Positions 36,389 to 45,524 of a stretch of 45,722 nucleotides of DNA are shown here, in pieces; the stretch's first letter is position 1, and each line of letters opens with the position of its first letter. The translations under genes and the position numbers were made by a program. The notes below the pieces were generated by a model. It ran no database searches and was not told the origin of the DNA. It saw only the letters and a program-made list of their open reading frames with translations. The DNA comes from Rubrivivax sp. (GTDB taxonomy: Bacteria > Pseudomonadota > Gammaproteobacteria > Burkholderiales > Burkholderiaceae_C). The stretch covers positions 1-45,722 of the forward strand of contig JAIYCR010000024.1 in the NCBI GenBank assembly GCA_027487905.1, read 5' to 3'.

Positions 36389-37747
36389 ATGACCCACGCA
36401 CTGCACGTCTGGGCCGACGAGGCTCAGGTCGCTACCATCGAGCACGAAGGGCGCGACGACCGCTGGGGCCTGAGCTATGCCGAGCCCTGGGTAGCAGGTG
36501 CGCAGTCCTTTCCGCTGTCAGCGGCGCTGCCCCTGGTTCGCCCAGCGGCCAACTACGCGTCCGCCTCCATCAAGCGCTTCATCGAGCACCTGCTGCCCGA
36601 GGGGCGTGCGCTGGATGTGGCCGTGGCCTACAACGGCCTGGCCAAGACCAACGTCTTCGGCCTCATCTGGGCGCTTGGTGCCGAAACCGCGGGCGCCCTG
36701 CGCTTCACGGGGGATGCAAACCCGGCACCACCCACCGCCGAATCCATCCTGCGAGAAATCCCCCTCCAGGAACTCGACCAACGCATCGCCGAACGCGAGC
36801 ACCTGCCGCTGACGGTGTGGGACGGCAGAGTGCGCATGTCGGTGGCCGGCCTGCAAGACAAGCTGCTGGTCTACCTTGACCGTCCACTGCTGGAGGGCGG
36901 GCGACTCTTTTTGGTGGACGGACAGCGACTGGCCTCCACCCACATCCTCAAGCCCGACACCGGCAACCCGCAGACGCCGCACCTGGCGGTCAACGAGCAC
37001 TTCTGCATGTCGCTGGCCCGCCGCATGAAGCTGCCGGCCGCGCAGGTGCGCCTGTTGCGCACGCCCCGCCCGGTACTGGTCGTGCGCCGCTTCGACCGCG
37101 AAGTCGAGACCGTCGGTGGCCAGACGCGGGTTCACCGCCAGCACATCATCGACGCCTGCCAGGCGTGCGACCTGCCCGTGGCGTACAAGTACGAGCGCAA
37201 CCTGGGCAGTGCCGAGGCGGTGCGCCACATCCGTGACGGCGTGAGCTTCGAACGATTGTTCGGCTGCGCCGACCTCACGGCCAACAAGGCGGCCACCCGG
37301 CTGGCCATGCTGCGCTGGGCGCTCTTCCAGTTCTTGATTGGCAACAGCGACGCCCACGGCAAGAACTTCTCATTCTTCGTGCGCCCGGGCGGCCTGCTGG
37401 AGCCCACACCCTGGTACGACCTCGTCAGCGTGCGGCAGTACGACGGCCTCGACACCGAGCTGGCCATGGCCTACGGCGACGTCTTCAGCCACGCCGAGGT
37501 CTCGGCCTTTGCCTTGGCCGACTTTGCCGCACGCTGCGGCGTTGACCGCCAGCTGATGCGCCGGGAAGGCCAACGGCTGGCGAAGCTGGCCGCAGCAGAG
37601 GCCGCCGCACAAGCCCAGGCTTCCGATTACGAGGGCGAAGCCGAGCGGGTCTTCGTGCAGGGCATTGCGGACTTCGTGTCCCGCCAGGCCGACCGGCTGA
37701 CGCAGCGGGTGACCGACGCGGCGCGCTGGAAGGCCGAATACCTCTGA
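36389..37747 (+). CDS. hipA: HipA-type serine/threonine-protein kinase toxin
   Basis: HipA kinases phosphorylate aminoacyl-tRNA synthetases (GltX in E. coli), halting translation and causing persistence. The 452-residue product contains the N-terminal couple_hipA domain (about 1-110) and the kinase domain. The autophosphorylation loop 'RMSVAGLQDK' carries Ser151, matching Ser150 of E. coli HipA. The catalytic block 'GNSDAHGKNFSFF' has D321 and N326, and 'PWYDLVS' supplies the metal-binding D344. All key residues are present, so it is probably active. A GAGG ribosome binding site precedes the ATG. The target in this host is unknown. Confidence 0.93.
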   Translation: MTHALHVWADEAQVATIEHEGRDDRWGLSYAEPWVAGAQSFPLSAALPLVRPAANYASASIKRFIEHLLPEGRALDVAVAYNGLAKTNVFGLIWALGAETAGALRFTGDANPAPPTAESILREIPLQELDQRIAEREHLPLTVWDGRVRMSVAGLQDKLLVYLDRPLLEGGRLFLVDGQRLASTHILKPDTGNPQTPHLAVNEHFCMSLARRMKLPAAQVRLLRTPRPVLVVRRFDREVETVGGQTRVHRQHIIDACQACDLPVAYKYERNLGSAEAVRHIRDGVSFERLFGCADLTANKAATRLAMLRWALFQFLIGNSDAHGKNFSFFVRPGGLLEPTPWYDLVSVRQYDGLDTELAMAYGDVFSHAEVSAFALADFAARCGVDRQLMRREGQRLAKLAAAEAAAQAQASDYEGEAERVFVQGIADFVSRQADRLTQRVTDAARWKAEYL

Positions 37748-37815
37748 CGGCCCGCACCTCGCCGGACGTCACCGGCCCGGGTGCACCTGCCTGCGGTGTC
37801 GCATCGTTCCAGGCT

Positions 37816-39159
37816 TCAGCCCCCGGTTCCCTGACCCGCTGAGCGCAGCTTGTCCTTGCGGCTGGGCCTGCGGCCCTTGACGCCTCCGTGCGGGTCCAGG
37901 CCGGCTGGCCCCACTGCTGCTGCTGCTGCCGCCGCCGGCGAGCCCGTGCCGCTTGGCGCGGCCGGGGCCGGCTCGAAGCCCGCGATGCGCTCGCGCGGGA
38001 CGCGTTCGCCCTGGCGCTTCTCGATCAGGCGGAAGTGCGACTCGCCGGCCGGGTCGATGAAGCTCACCGCCAACCCGCTCGCGCCGGCGCGGGCGGTGCG
38101 CCCGATGCGGTGCAGGTGGTCGGTGGGCGAACGCGGCAGGTCGTGGTTGACCACCACCGGCAGGTCGGCAATGTGCAGCCCGCGCGCGGCCATGTCGGTG
38201 GCCACCACCACCCGCAGCACGCCTTGGCGCAAATCGGCCAGCACGGCGCTGCGGGCGCCCTGGCTCAAGTCGCCGTGGAAGGCCGCCGCGGCGATGCCGC
38301 TGCGCCGCAGCTTGTCGGCCACGTGTTCGCTGGCGTAGCGGGTGGCGACGAACACCAGCACCCGGGTCCAGCCCTCTTCGGTGATCAGGTGCCGAAGCAG
38401 CGGCGTGCGCTGCGCGGCGGCCACCTCGATGGCCCTCTGGCGGATCTGCGGGCGCGCGCAGTCCCCCGCTGCCTGGCCGGTGATGTCCACCATCACCGGC
38501 TGGTGCAGCAGCCCGGCTGCAAGCGTCTGCACCGGTAGCTCGAAGGTGGCGGAGAACATCAAGGTCTGCCGCCAGGTGGGCAGCAGGGCCACGATCCGGG
38601 TGATTTCCTCGCCGAATCCCTCGTCGAGCAGGCGGTCGGCTTCATCGAGCACGAGCAGGCCGACGTCGTCCAGCTTCAGTGCGCGCTGCTCGACCAGATC
38701 GAGCAGTCGCCCGGGCGTGGCCACGACCGCGTCGGCGCCGCCCCTCAAGGCGAGCATCTGGGGGTTGATCGACACGCCGCCGAACACCGTCTGCAGGCTC
38801 AGCCTTCCTGGCAGCCTGCGGGCGAGGGTCTGCAGCGCGTCGCCCACCTGGAGGGCCAGGTCGCGCGTGGGCACCAGCACCAGCGCCCGTGCCCTGCGGG
38901 CGGGCGTGCCGCGCGTGCGGGGTGTCCGTTCTGCCCGTTCCGCCTGCAGCAGCCCTTGCAGCAGCGGCAGCGCGAAGGCGGCGGTCTTGCCCGAGCCGGT
39001 CGGCGAGCGGCCGATGAGGTCGAAACCCTGCAGCGCGGGCGGGATGGCGGCCGCCTGGATCGGGGCGGGCTCGACGAATCCCAGGTCCTCCAGGGCCTGC
39101 AGCAGACCGGGCGCCAGGCCCATGGCGCCGAAGGTCGGTGGCGGGGTGTCCCCGCTCAC
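37816..39159 (-). CDS. DEAD-box RNA helicase, RhlE-like
   Basis: This 447-residue ATP-dependent RNA helicase has the Q motif 'LEDLGFVEPAPIQAAAIPPAL', Walker A 'SPTGSGKT' near 53-60, 'PTRDLALQ', 'ATPGRLLDL', the DEAD motif in 'LVLDEADRLL', 'FSATFE' (SAT motif) and 'HRIGRTARAGASG' (motif VI). The C-terminus (about 385-447) is Ala/Pro-rich and then basic, typical of RhlE-type helicases that act in ribosome assembly or RNA decay. The GTG start shares four bases with the dbpA stop, so it is translated after dbpA; a later ATG at residue 13 is an alternative. Confidence 0.9.
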   Translation of the reverse strand: MSGDTPPPTFGAMGLAPGLLQALEDLGFVEPAPIQAAAIPPALQGFDLIGRSPTGSGKTAAFALPLLQGLLQAERAERTPRTRGTPARRARALVLVPTRDLALQVGDALQTLARRLPGRLSLQTVFGGVSINPQMLALRGGADAVVATPGRLLDLVEQRALKLDDVGLLVLDEADRLLDEGFGEEITRIVALLPTWRQTLMFSATFELPVQTLAAGLLHQPVMVDITGQAAGDCARPQIRQRAIEVAAAQRTPLLRHLITEEGWTRVLVFVATRYASEHVADKLRRSGIAAAAFHGDLSQGARSAVLADLRQGVLRVVVATDMAARGLHIADLPVVVNHDLPRSPTDHLHRIGRTARAGASGLAVSFIDPAGESHFRLIEKRQGERVPRERIAGFEPAPAAPSGTGSPAAAAAAAVGPAGLDPHGGVKGRRPSRKDKLRSAGQGTGG

Positions 39160-40592
39160 AGCCTTCTGGCCTTCACCGAGCGGCCCTTGACCTTGCCCCG
39201 GTTCAGGCCTTCGAGGGCCTGCTCGGCCACCTCACGGCGCACCGCGACGTAGGTGGCATGGTCGTTCAGCTCGATCCGGCCCACGCTGGAGCCGGGCAGG
39301 CCGATGTCCTTGGTGAGCGCGCCCAGCAGGTCGCCTGCACGGATGCGCTCCTTGCGACCGCCCAGCAGCTGCAGGGTCACCATGGGCGGGCGCAGCGGGC
39401 CGGTGCCCGCACCGGGGGGCGGACCGCCGGCCACGGCGGCCAGCGGCTCCCAGACGAAGCGGCGGCCGACCAGGTCTTCGATGCGCCCCACCCGCGCCAG
39501 CTCGTCCGGGCTCGCCAGGCTGAAGGCCAGGCCCGATGCGCCGGCGCGCCCGGTGCGGCCCACCCGGTGCACATGCACCGGCGGCTCTGGGGTGACATCC
39601 ACGTTGATCACCGCCTCCAGGCCGGCGATGTCCAGGCCCCGCGCCGCCACGTCGGTGGCCACCAGCACGCTGCAGCTGCCGTTGGTGAACTGCACCAGCA
39701 CCTGGTCGCGCTCGCGCTGGTCGAGCTCGCCGTGCAGCTCGAAGGCCACCAGGCCCTGCGCCTGCAGCACCGCCGCGAGATCGCGGCACTGCTGGCGCGT
39801 GTTGCAGAAGGCCAGCGTGCGCTGCGGCCGGAAGTGGTCGAGCAGCAGACCCACCGCATGCAGTCGGGTTTCGTCGGTCACCTCGTAGAAGCGTTCCCGG
39901 ATCTGCGAGGTGTCGGCCTGTTCGGCCAGCCGCACCTCGCGGGGATCGCGCAGGTAGCGCGCCGCGAGCTTGCCCACCGCATCGGGGTAGGTGGCCGAGA
40001 AGAGCAGGGTCTGGCGGCGGCTCGTGGGCGGGCAATGTGCGGCAATGGCGGCGATGTCCTCGGCGAAGCCCATCTCCAGCATGCGATCGGCCTCGTCGAG
40101 CACCAGCGTGGAGAGGTCCTGCAGCACGAGCGAGCCCCGCCCGAGGTGGTCGCCGATGCGCCCAGGCGTGCCCACCACCACGTGGGCGCCGTGGGCCAGG
40201 CTGGCCAGCTGAGGCCGCATGGTCGCGCCGCCGCACAGGGTGAGCACCTTCACGTTGTCCTCGGCACGGGCGATGCGCCGGATCTCCTGCGACACCTGGT
40301 CGGCCAGCTCGCGCGTGGGGCACAGCACCAGCGCCTGGGTGGCCGGGTTGCGCAGGTCCAGCCGGGCCAGCAGCGGCAGGGCGAAGGCGGCGGTCTTGCC
40401 GCTGCCGGTGCGGGACTGGGCGATCAGGTCGCGTCCGGCCAGCGTGAGCGGCAGCGTGGCCGCCTGGATGGGCGTCATGCGCTCCCAGCCCAGGCGTTGC
40501 AGGTTGTCCAGCACGGCGCTGGGCAGCGGCAGCGTGGAGAAGGCTTCGCCGTCGGCGGGCCGGGCGGCGGTGTCAGGGGATGCAACGGTCAT
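39156..40592 (-). CDS. dbpA: ATP-dependent RNA helicase DbpA
   Basis: DbpA is a DEAD-box helicase specific for hairpin 92 of 23S rRNA, acting in late 50S assembly. The 478-residue protein has 'PIQAATLPLTLAGRDLIAQS', Walker A 'SRTGSGKT', 'PTRELADQV', 'GTPGRIGDHL', 'LVLDEADRMLEMGF', 'LLFSATYP' and 'HRVGRTGRAG'. The C-terminal RNA-binding domain (about 400-475) contains 'LLGGRKERIRAGDLLGALT' and 'IELNDHATYVAV', which are diagnostic for DbpA. It overlaps the RhlE-like gene by four bases and is divergent from pilB. Confidence 0.95.
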   Translation of the reverse strand: MTVASPDTAARPADGEAFSTLPLPSAVLDNLQRLGWERMTPIQAATLPLTLAGRDLIAQSRTGSGKTAAFALPLLARLDLRNPATQALVLCPTRELADQVSQEIRRIARAEDNVKVLTLCGGATMRPQLASLAHGAHVVVGTPGRIGDHLGRGSLVLQDLSTLVLDEADRMLEMGFAEDIAAIAAHCPPTSRRQTLLFSATYPDAVGKLAARYLRDPREVRLAEQADTSQIRERFYEVTDETRLHAVGLLLDHFRPQRTLAFCNTRQQCRDLAAVLQAQGLVAFELHGELDQRERDQVLVQFTNGSCSVLVATDVAARGLDIAGLEAVINVDVTPEPPVHVHRVGRTGRAGASGLAFSLASPDELARVGRIEDLVGRRFVWEPLAAVAGGPPPGAGTGPLRPPMVTLQLLGGRKERIRAGDLLGALTKDIGLPGSSVGRIELNDHATYVAVRREVAEQALEGLNRGKVKGRSVKARRL

Positions 40593-40773
40593 GGTGGATT
40601 GTCGGGGACGCCGCCGGCAAGTCCGCTCGGCGGGGTGCTGCGGGCGTCGATCGCCCGCCTTGGGGCCGAGGGGCGTGTCGTTTCGCATGATTGCGGCCGG
40701 GTCCGGGCGTTTACAGTCGACTCCCGCTCCGGCCACGCCTGGCCGGCGCTGAGCAGCAGGAGGCCCCCGACCC

Positions 40774-42489
40774 GTGGACACTTTGGCGGAAGCAGCCGCG
40801 ACATCGCTCTCCGGCGTGGCCCGGGTGCTTGTGCACGCCGGCAAGCTCGCGCCCAAGCGCGCCGAGGAGCTGGTGCGCTCGGCGCGCGAGAAGAAGGCGA
40901 GCTTCATCGCCTCGGTCATCGCCTCGGGAGCCGTCTCTCCGGCCGACCTCGCCCACACGCTGTCCAGCGCCCTGGCGCTGCCGCTGCTGGACCTGTCCGC
41001 GGTGGACGTGCCGCGCCTGCCGCGCAACCTCATCGACGCCCGCACCGCGGCGCAGTACCAGATCGTCGTGCTCGGGCGGCGGGGCAACCGCCTGTTCATC
41101 GGCGGCGCCGACCCGACCGACCAGGAGGCCGTCGAGCGCATCAAGTTCGCCACCCAGCTGTCGCCCGAATGGGTGATCGTCGAGCACGACAAGCTCGCCG
41201 CGCTGCTCGAAGCCAATTCCACCAGTGCCGGCGAGGCCCTCGAATCCCTGGTGTCGGGCGATTTCGACTTCGACGTCAGCACCGAGGACACCGCGCCGGC
41301 CGAGGCCGAGGTCACCACCGACGTCGAGGACGCGCCGGTGGTGCGCTTCCTGCAGAAGATGCTGATCGACGCCATCAACGCCCGCGCGTCCGACCTGCAC
41401 TTCGAGCCCTACGAGAACATCTACCGCGTGCGATTCCGGGTGGACGGCGAGCTGCGCGAGATCACCCAGCCGCCGGTGGCCATCAAGGACAAGCTCGCGT
41501 CGCGCATCAAGGTCATCTCGCGCCTGGACATCTCCGAGAAGCGCGTGCCGCAGGACGGCCGCATGAAGCTCAAGTTCGGCAACCGTGCGATCGACTTCCG
41601 GGTCAGCACCCTGCCCACGCTTTTCGGCGAGAAGGTGGTGATCCGGATCCTGGACCCGTCCAGCGCCAAGGTGGGCGTGGACTCGCTGGGCTACGAGAAG
41701 GTCGAGAAGGAGCGCCTGCTCAAGGCCATCGAGCGCCCCTACGGCATGATCCTCGTCACCGGGCCCACCGGCAGCGGCAAGACGGTGTCGCTCTACACCT
41801 GCCTGAACCTGCTGAACCAGCCGGGGGTGAACATTTCCACCGTGGAGGACCCGGCGGAAATCAACCTGCCGGGCATCAACCAGGTCAACGTCAACGACAA
41901 GGCGGGGCTGAGCTTCGCGGTCGCGCTGAAGTCCTTCCTGCGCCAGGACCCGGACGTCATCATGGTGGGCGAGATCCGCGACCTGGAAACCGCGGACATC
42001 GCGATCAAGGCGGCCCAGACGGGCCACCTGGTGATGTCCACGCTGCACACCAACGACGCCCCCGCCACGCTGACCCGGCTGCTGAACATGGGCGTGGCCC
42101 CGTTCAACATCGCCTCCAGCGTGCTGCTGATCACCGCGCAGCGCCTGGCGCGCCGGCTGTGCGAGAACTGCAAGGTGTTCGCCGACTACCCGCGCGAGGC
42201 GATGCTGCGCGCGGGTTTCACCGAGACGGAACTGGACGGCAGCTGGCGCCCCTACCGCGCCGTGGGCTGCAGCGCCTGCACCAACGGCTACAAGGGCCGG
42301 GTGGGCATCTACCAGGTCATGCCCATCACCGAGGCCATCCAGCGGGTCATCCTGAGCGAGGGATCGGCCATGGACATCGCCGAGCAGGCCCAACGTGAAG
42401 GAGTGCGCGATCTGCGGCAGTCCGGGCTGATCAAGGTCCGCTCGGGGGTGACGACACTGGAAGAAGTGATCGCAGTCACCAACGAGTGA
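40774..42489 (+). CDS. pilB: type IV pilus assembly ATPase PilB
   Basis: PilB is the hexameric ATPase that drives pilus extension and natural DNA uptake pili. The 571-residue product has the N-terminal MshEN (GSPII_E_N) domain at about 20-150, Walker A 'GPTGSGKT' at 330-337, an Asp box, Walker B 'IMVGEIRDLETA', the His box 'TLHTNDAPATLTRL' and the zinc-binding tetracysteine in 'CENCKVF' and 'GCSACTNGYKGR'. The GTG has an AGGAGG site ten bases upstream. A TACAGT hexamer at 40712-40717 could be a -10 box, with a TTGCGG only 15 bases before it, so the promoter is uncertain. Confidence 0.97.
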   Translation: MDTLAEAAATSLSGVARVLVHAGKLAPKRAEELVRSAREKKASFIASVIASGAVSPADLAHTLSSALALPLLDLSAVDVPRLPRNLIDARTAAQYQIVVLGRRGNRLFIGGADPTDQEAVERIKFATQLSPEWVIVEHDKLAALLEANSTSAGEALESLVSGDFDFDVSTEDTAPAEAEVTTDVEDAPVVRFLQKMLIDAINARASDLHFEPYENIYRVRFRVDGELREITQPPVAIKDKLASRIKVISRLDISEKRVPQDGRMKLKFGNRAIDFRVSTLPTLFGEKVVIRILDPSSAKVGVDSLGYEKVEKERLLKAIERPYGMILVTGPTGSGKTVSLYTCLNLLNQPGVNISTVEDPAEINLPGINQVNVNDKAGLSFAVALKSFLRQDPDVIMVGEIRDLETADIAIKAAQTGHLVMSTLHTNDAPATLTRLLNMGVAPFNIASSVLLITAQRLARRLCENCKVFADYPREAMLRAGFTETELDGSWRPYRAVGCSACTNGYKGRVGIYQVMPITEAIQRVILSEGSAMDIAEQAQREGVRDLRQSGLIKVRSGVTTLEEVIAVTNE

Positions 42490-42590
42490 GGGCCCTGCCC
42501 TGGCTCCGCCGTCCTCGGACAGGCTGCGGACTCAGGGCCCGATCGACTTTCCGGCGCAGTGCAAGACGACGCCCTCGTGGGAGCATGTGA

Positions 42591-43811
42591 ATGGCAACAG
42601 CAGCCGCCTCGAAGGATCTGCGCGAAGCGATCTTCGAGTGGGAAGGCAAGGACAAGACGGGCAAGGTCGTGCGCGGCGAGATGCGCGCCGGCGGCGAAGC
42701 CATGGTGAGCGCCACGCTGCGTCGCCAGGGCGTGCTCATCACCAAGGTGAAGAAGCGCCGCACGAGTGGCGGCCGCTCGATCAAGCAGAAGGACATCGCC
42801 ATCTTCACGCGGCAACTCGCCACGATGATGAAGGCGGGCGTTCCGCTGCTGCAGGCCTTCGACATCGTCGCGCGCGGCAGCCCCAACCCGCGGCTCACCC
42901 GGCTGCTCACCGACATCCGCGGTGACGTGGAGACCGGCACCAGCCTGTCCTCGGCCTTCCGCAAGCACCCGCTCTATTTCGACGCCCTGTACTGCAACCT
43001 GGTCGAGGCGGGCGAGGCCGGCGGCATCCTGGAGGCGCTGCTCGAGCGCCTGGCGATCTACCAGGAAAAGACGATGGCGCTGAAGAACAAGATCAAGTCG
43101 GCGCTGGTCTACCCCATCGCGGTGCTGGCCGTGGCCTTCATCGTGCTGTCGGTGATCATGATCTTCGTGATCCCGTCCTTCGAGGAGGTGTTCAAGTCCT
43201 TCGGTGCCGACCTGCCCGCCCCGACGCTGGTGGTGATCGCGCTGTCCAAGATCTTCGTCGGCTATTGGTGGCTGATCTTCGGCGTGGGCTTCGGGGTGGG
43301 CTACTTCACCTTCCAGTCGTGGCGCCGGTCGGAGCAGTTCCAGCGCGTGGTCGACCGTGTGATGCTCAAGCTTCCCGTCTTTGGCGACCTGGTCAACAAG
43401 GCGGCGGTGGCCCGCTGGACGCGCACGCTTTCCACGATGTTCGCGGCTGGCGTGCCGCTGGTGGAGGCGCTCGATTCGGTGGGCGGTGCGGCCGGCAACG
43501 CGGTGTTCGCCGACGCCACCGCGCAGATCCAGAAGGATGTGTCCACCGGCGCGGGGCTGACGCCTTCGATGCAGGGCACCGGCGTCTTCCCGATGATGGT
43601 GCTGCAGATGAGCGCCATCGGCGAGGAGTCGGGCTCGCTCGACCAGATGCTGGGCAAGGCGGCCGAGTTCTACGAGGACGAGGTCGATGAAGCCGTCAAG
43701 GGGCTGTCCAGCCTGATGGAGCCCTTCATCATCGTCATCCTCGGAACCCTGATCGGCGGCATCGTGGTGTCGATGTACCTGCCGATCTTCAAGCTGGGTC
43801 AGGTGGTGTGA
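42591..43811 (+). CDS. pilC: type IV pilus inner membrane platform protein PilC
   Basis: PilC forms the membrane platform that couples PilB motion to pilin insertion. The 406-residue product has two T2SSF repeats, at about 70-195 ('FTRQLATMMKAGVPLLQAFD') and 275-398 ('WTRTLSTMFAAGVPLVEALD'), with transmembrane helices near 175-195, 215-240 and 380-400. A basic N-terminus of about 65 residues ('DKTGKVVRGEMRAGGEAMVS') is typical. A GGGAG site lies seven bases before the ATG. The 101-base gap after pilB contains an inverted repeat of GGGCCCT-type bases. Confidence 0.97.
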   Translation: MATAAASKDLREAIFEWEGKDKTGKVVRGEMRAGGEAMVSATLRRQGVLITKVKKRRTSGGRSIKQKDIAIFTRQLATMMKAGVPLLQAFDIVARGSPNPRLTRLLTDIRGDVETGTSLSSAFRKHPLYFDALYCNLVEAGEAGGILEALLERLAIYQEKTMALKNKIKSALVYPIAVLAVAFIVLSVIMIFVIPSFEEVFKSFGADLPAPTLVVIALSKIFVGYWWLIFGVGFGVGYFTFQSWRRSEQFQRVVDRVMLKLPVFGDLVNKAAVARWTRTLSTMFAAGVPLVEALDSVGGAAGNAVFADATAQIQKDVSTGAGLTPSMQGTGVFPMMVLQMSAIGEESGSLDQMLGKAAEFYEDEVDEAVKGLSSLMEPFIIVILGTLIGGIVVSMYLPIFKLGQVV

Positions 43812-44791
43812 GCGGCCTGGACGCGTCCTTCCTGCTGCAACCGTGGGCCCTGGCGCTGTTCGGCGCCTGCATCGGCAGTTTCCTCAACGTGGTGGCCCAC
43901 CGCACGCCGCTGATGATGGAGCGGCAGTGGTGGGGCGATGCCGCCGGCCTGCTGGCCGACGACGACGCCCGCGGTCGCTTCTTCGGTGGCGCCGGCGCCG
44001 GTGCTGCAGCCGAGGCCGGCCTGGCCGACGCCCAGCGGCGCGTCCAGGGTGCGGCGCAGGCCATCGACAGCCGTCTGTCTTCGGTCGAGCCGATCACGCT
44101 GTCGCGTCCGCGGTCGCGCTGTCCGCATTGCGGTCATGCCATCGCCTGGCACGAGAACATCCCGGTCGTCGGCTATCTGCTGCTGCGGGGCCGCTGCAGC
44201 GCATGCGCCGCGCCCATCGGCTGGCGCTACCCGGTGGTGGAGGTCCTCACGGCGCTGCTCTTCGCTGCCATCGGCTGGCGCTTCGGGCCCACGCTGCAGG
44301 CGGCGATGTGGTGTGCCGTGGGCGCCCTGCTGCTCGCACTGGCGCTGATCGACTGGGACACCACGCTGCTGCCCGACCAGCTCACCCAGCCGCTGCTGTG
44401 GGCCGGCCTCCTGGCGGCGAGCCAGGGCTTCAGCGGCGTCAGCCTGCACAGCGCGCTGATCGGCGTGGCGGCCGGCTATGGGTCGCTGTGGGCGGTCTAC
44501 TGGGTCTTCAAGCTGGCCACCGGCAAGGAGGGCATGGGCGCGGGCGACTTCAAGCTGCTGGCCGCGCTGGGCGCATGGCTCGGTTGGCCGGCGCTGCTGC
44601 CCATCCTCATCGTGGCCTCCATCAGCGGTGCGCTGGCGGGCATCGCCATGAAGTTCGGTGGTTCGCTGCGAGGCGGCCGCTATGTGCCCTTCGGGCCTTT
44701 CCTCGTGGCCGGGGGGCTGCTGCTGGTGCTGTTCGGCGGCACCGAGTGGGTGGCCGGGCTGGGCGTGGCGGGCCCCGCCGGCCTGCGCTGA
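43808..44791 (+). CDS. pilD: prepilin peptidase / N-methyltransferase PilD
   Basis: PilD cleaves the leader of type IV prepilins and type II pseudopilins and methylates the new N-terminus. The 327-residue product has the first helix with 'ACIGSFLNVVAHRTPLMMER', two zinc-type Cys pairs (CPHC at 105-108 and CSAC at 130-133), the catalytic Asp motif 'LIDWDTTLLPD' (about 180-190) and 'GMGAGDFKLL' with D247. Between the first helix and the Cys domain there is an Ala/Gly-rich stretch (about 48-92) longer than in Pseudomonas PilD. The GTG start shares four bases with the pilC stop. Confidence 0.96.
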   Translation: MSGLDASFLLQPWALALFGACIGSFLNVVAHRTPLMMERQWWGDAAGLLADDDARGRFFGGAGAGAAAEAGLADAQRRVQGAAQAIDSRLSSVEPITLSRPRSRCPHCGHAIAWHENIPVVGYLLLRGRCSACAAPIGWRYPVVEVLTALLFAAIGWRFGPTLQAAMWCAVGALLLALALIDWDTTLLPDQLTQPLLWAGLLAASQGFSGVSLHSALIGVAAGYGSLWAVYWVFKLATGKEGMGAGDFKLLAALGAWLGWPALLPILIVASISGALAGIAMKFGGSLRGGRYVPFGPFLVAGGLLLVLFGGTEWVAGLGVAGPAGLR

Positions 44792-44825
44792 CGCAGCGCC
44801 TCGCCGCGGCCTTCATCAAGGCACC

Positions 44826-45446
44826 ATGACCAGCCTTCGCATCGGCCTGACGGGCGGCATCGGCAGCGGCAAGAGCACCGTGTCGCGCGCCTGGGTGGGT
44901 CTGGGGGCGGCGCTCGTCGACACCGACGCGATCTCCCGATCGCTCACCGCCCCCGGGGGCGCGGCGGTGGCCGCGGTGGCGCGGGCTTTCGGGCCGCAGG
45001 TGCTGGGAGCCGACGGGCAGCTCGATCGCGCCGCCTTGCGTCAAAGGGTGTTCTCGGACCCCGCCGAGCGTCGCCGGCTGGAAGCCATCCTGCATCCGAT
45101 GATCGGCGAAGAGGTGGACCGTCAGGCCTCGGCCGCCTTGCGGGCCCGGGCCGCATTGCTGCTGTTCGACGTGCCTTTGCTGACGGAGTCGTCGCGCTGG
45201 CGCGACCGTGTCGACCGCATCGTCGTGGTCGACTGCCCCGAGCCGGTTCAGGTCGAGCGGGTCATGGCCCGGTCGGGCTGGACGGCGGCAGCCGTCCAAG
45301 CCGTCATCGCCCAGCAGGCGACCCGCATCGCGCGACGTTCCATCGCGGATGCGGTGGTGTTCAACGGTGCGCAGACCTCACTGCAGGCCCTGGAGCGCGA
45401 CGTGCACGAACTGCACGCGGCCTGGACGGGCGCTGACAGGCGCTGA
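44826..45446 (+). CDS. coaE: dephospho-CoA kinase
   Basis: CoaE phosphorylates dephospho-CoA, the last step of coenzyme A synthesis. The 206-residue product has the P-loop 'GLTGGIGSGKSTV' at 7-19, 'DTDAISRSL' near 33-41, the CoA-binding 'LHPMIGEEV' near 95, 'LLLFDVPLLTES' near 115 and 'QATRIARRSIADAVVFNGA' near 160-178. Its length is normal. It lies 34 bases after pilD, an arrangement common in Proteobacteria, and is followed by a 78-base gap before the convergent small-protein gene. Confidence 0.97.
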   Translation: MTSLRIGLTGGIGSGKSTVSRAWVGLGAALVDTDAISRSLTAPGGAAVAAVARAFGPQVLGADGQLDRAALRQRVFSDPAERRRLEAILHPMIGEEVDRQASAALRARAALLLFDVPLLTESSRWRDRVDRIVVVDCPEPVQVERVMARSGWTAAAVQAVIAQQATRIARRSIADAVVFNGAQTSLQALERDVHELHAAWTGADRR

Positions 45447-45524
45447 CGGGCGGCGGGGGCGGGCAGACGGGACACACCTGCACGCTTCCCAGGCCAGCCG
45501 GCGAGGGCCGGTGCGGCCCGCCGC

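Noticed and set aside
39138-42398. A plus-strand open frame of over 1000 codons spanning dbpA and pilB.
   Set aside because: It reads antisense to dbpA and out of frame through pilB, with no family features.
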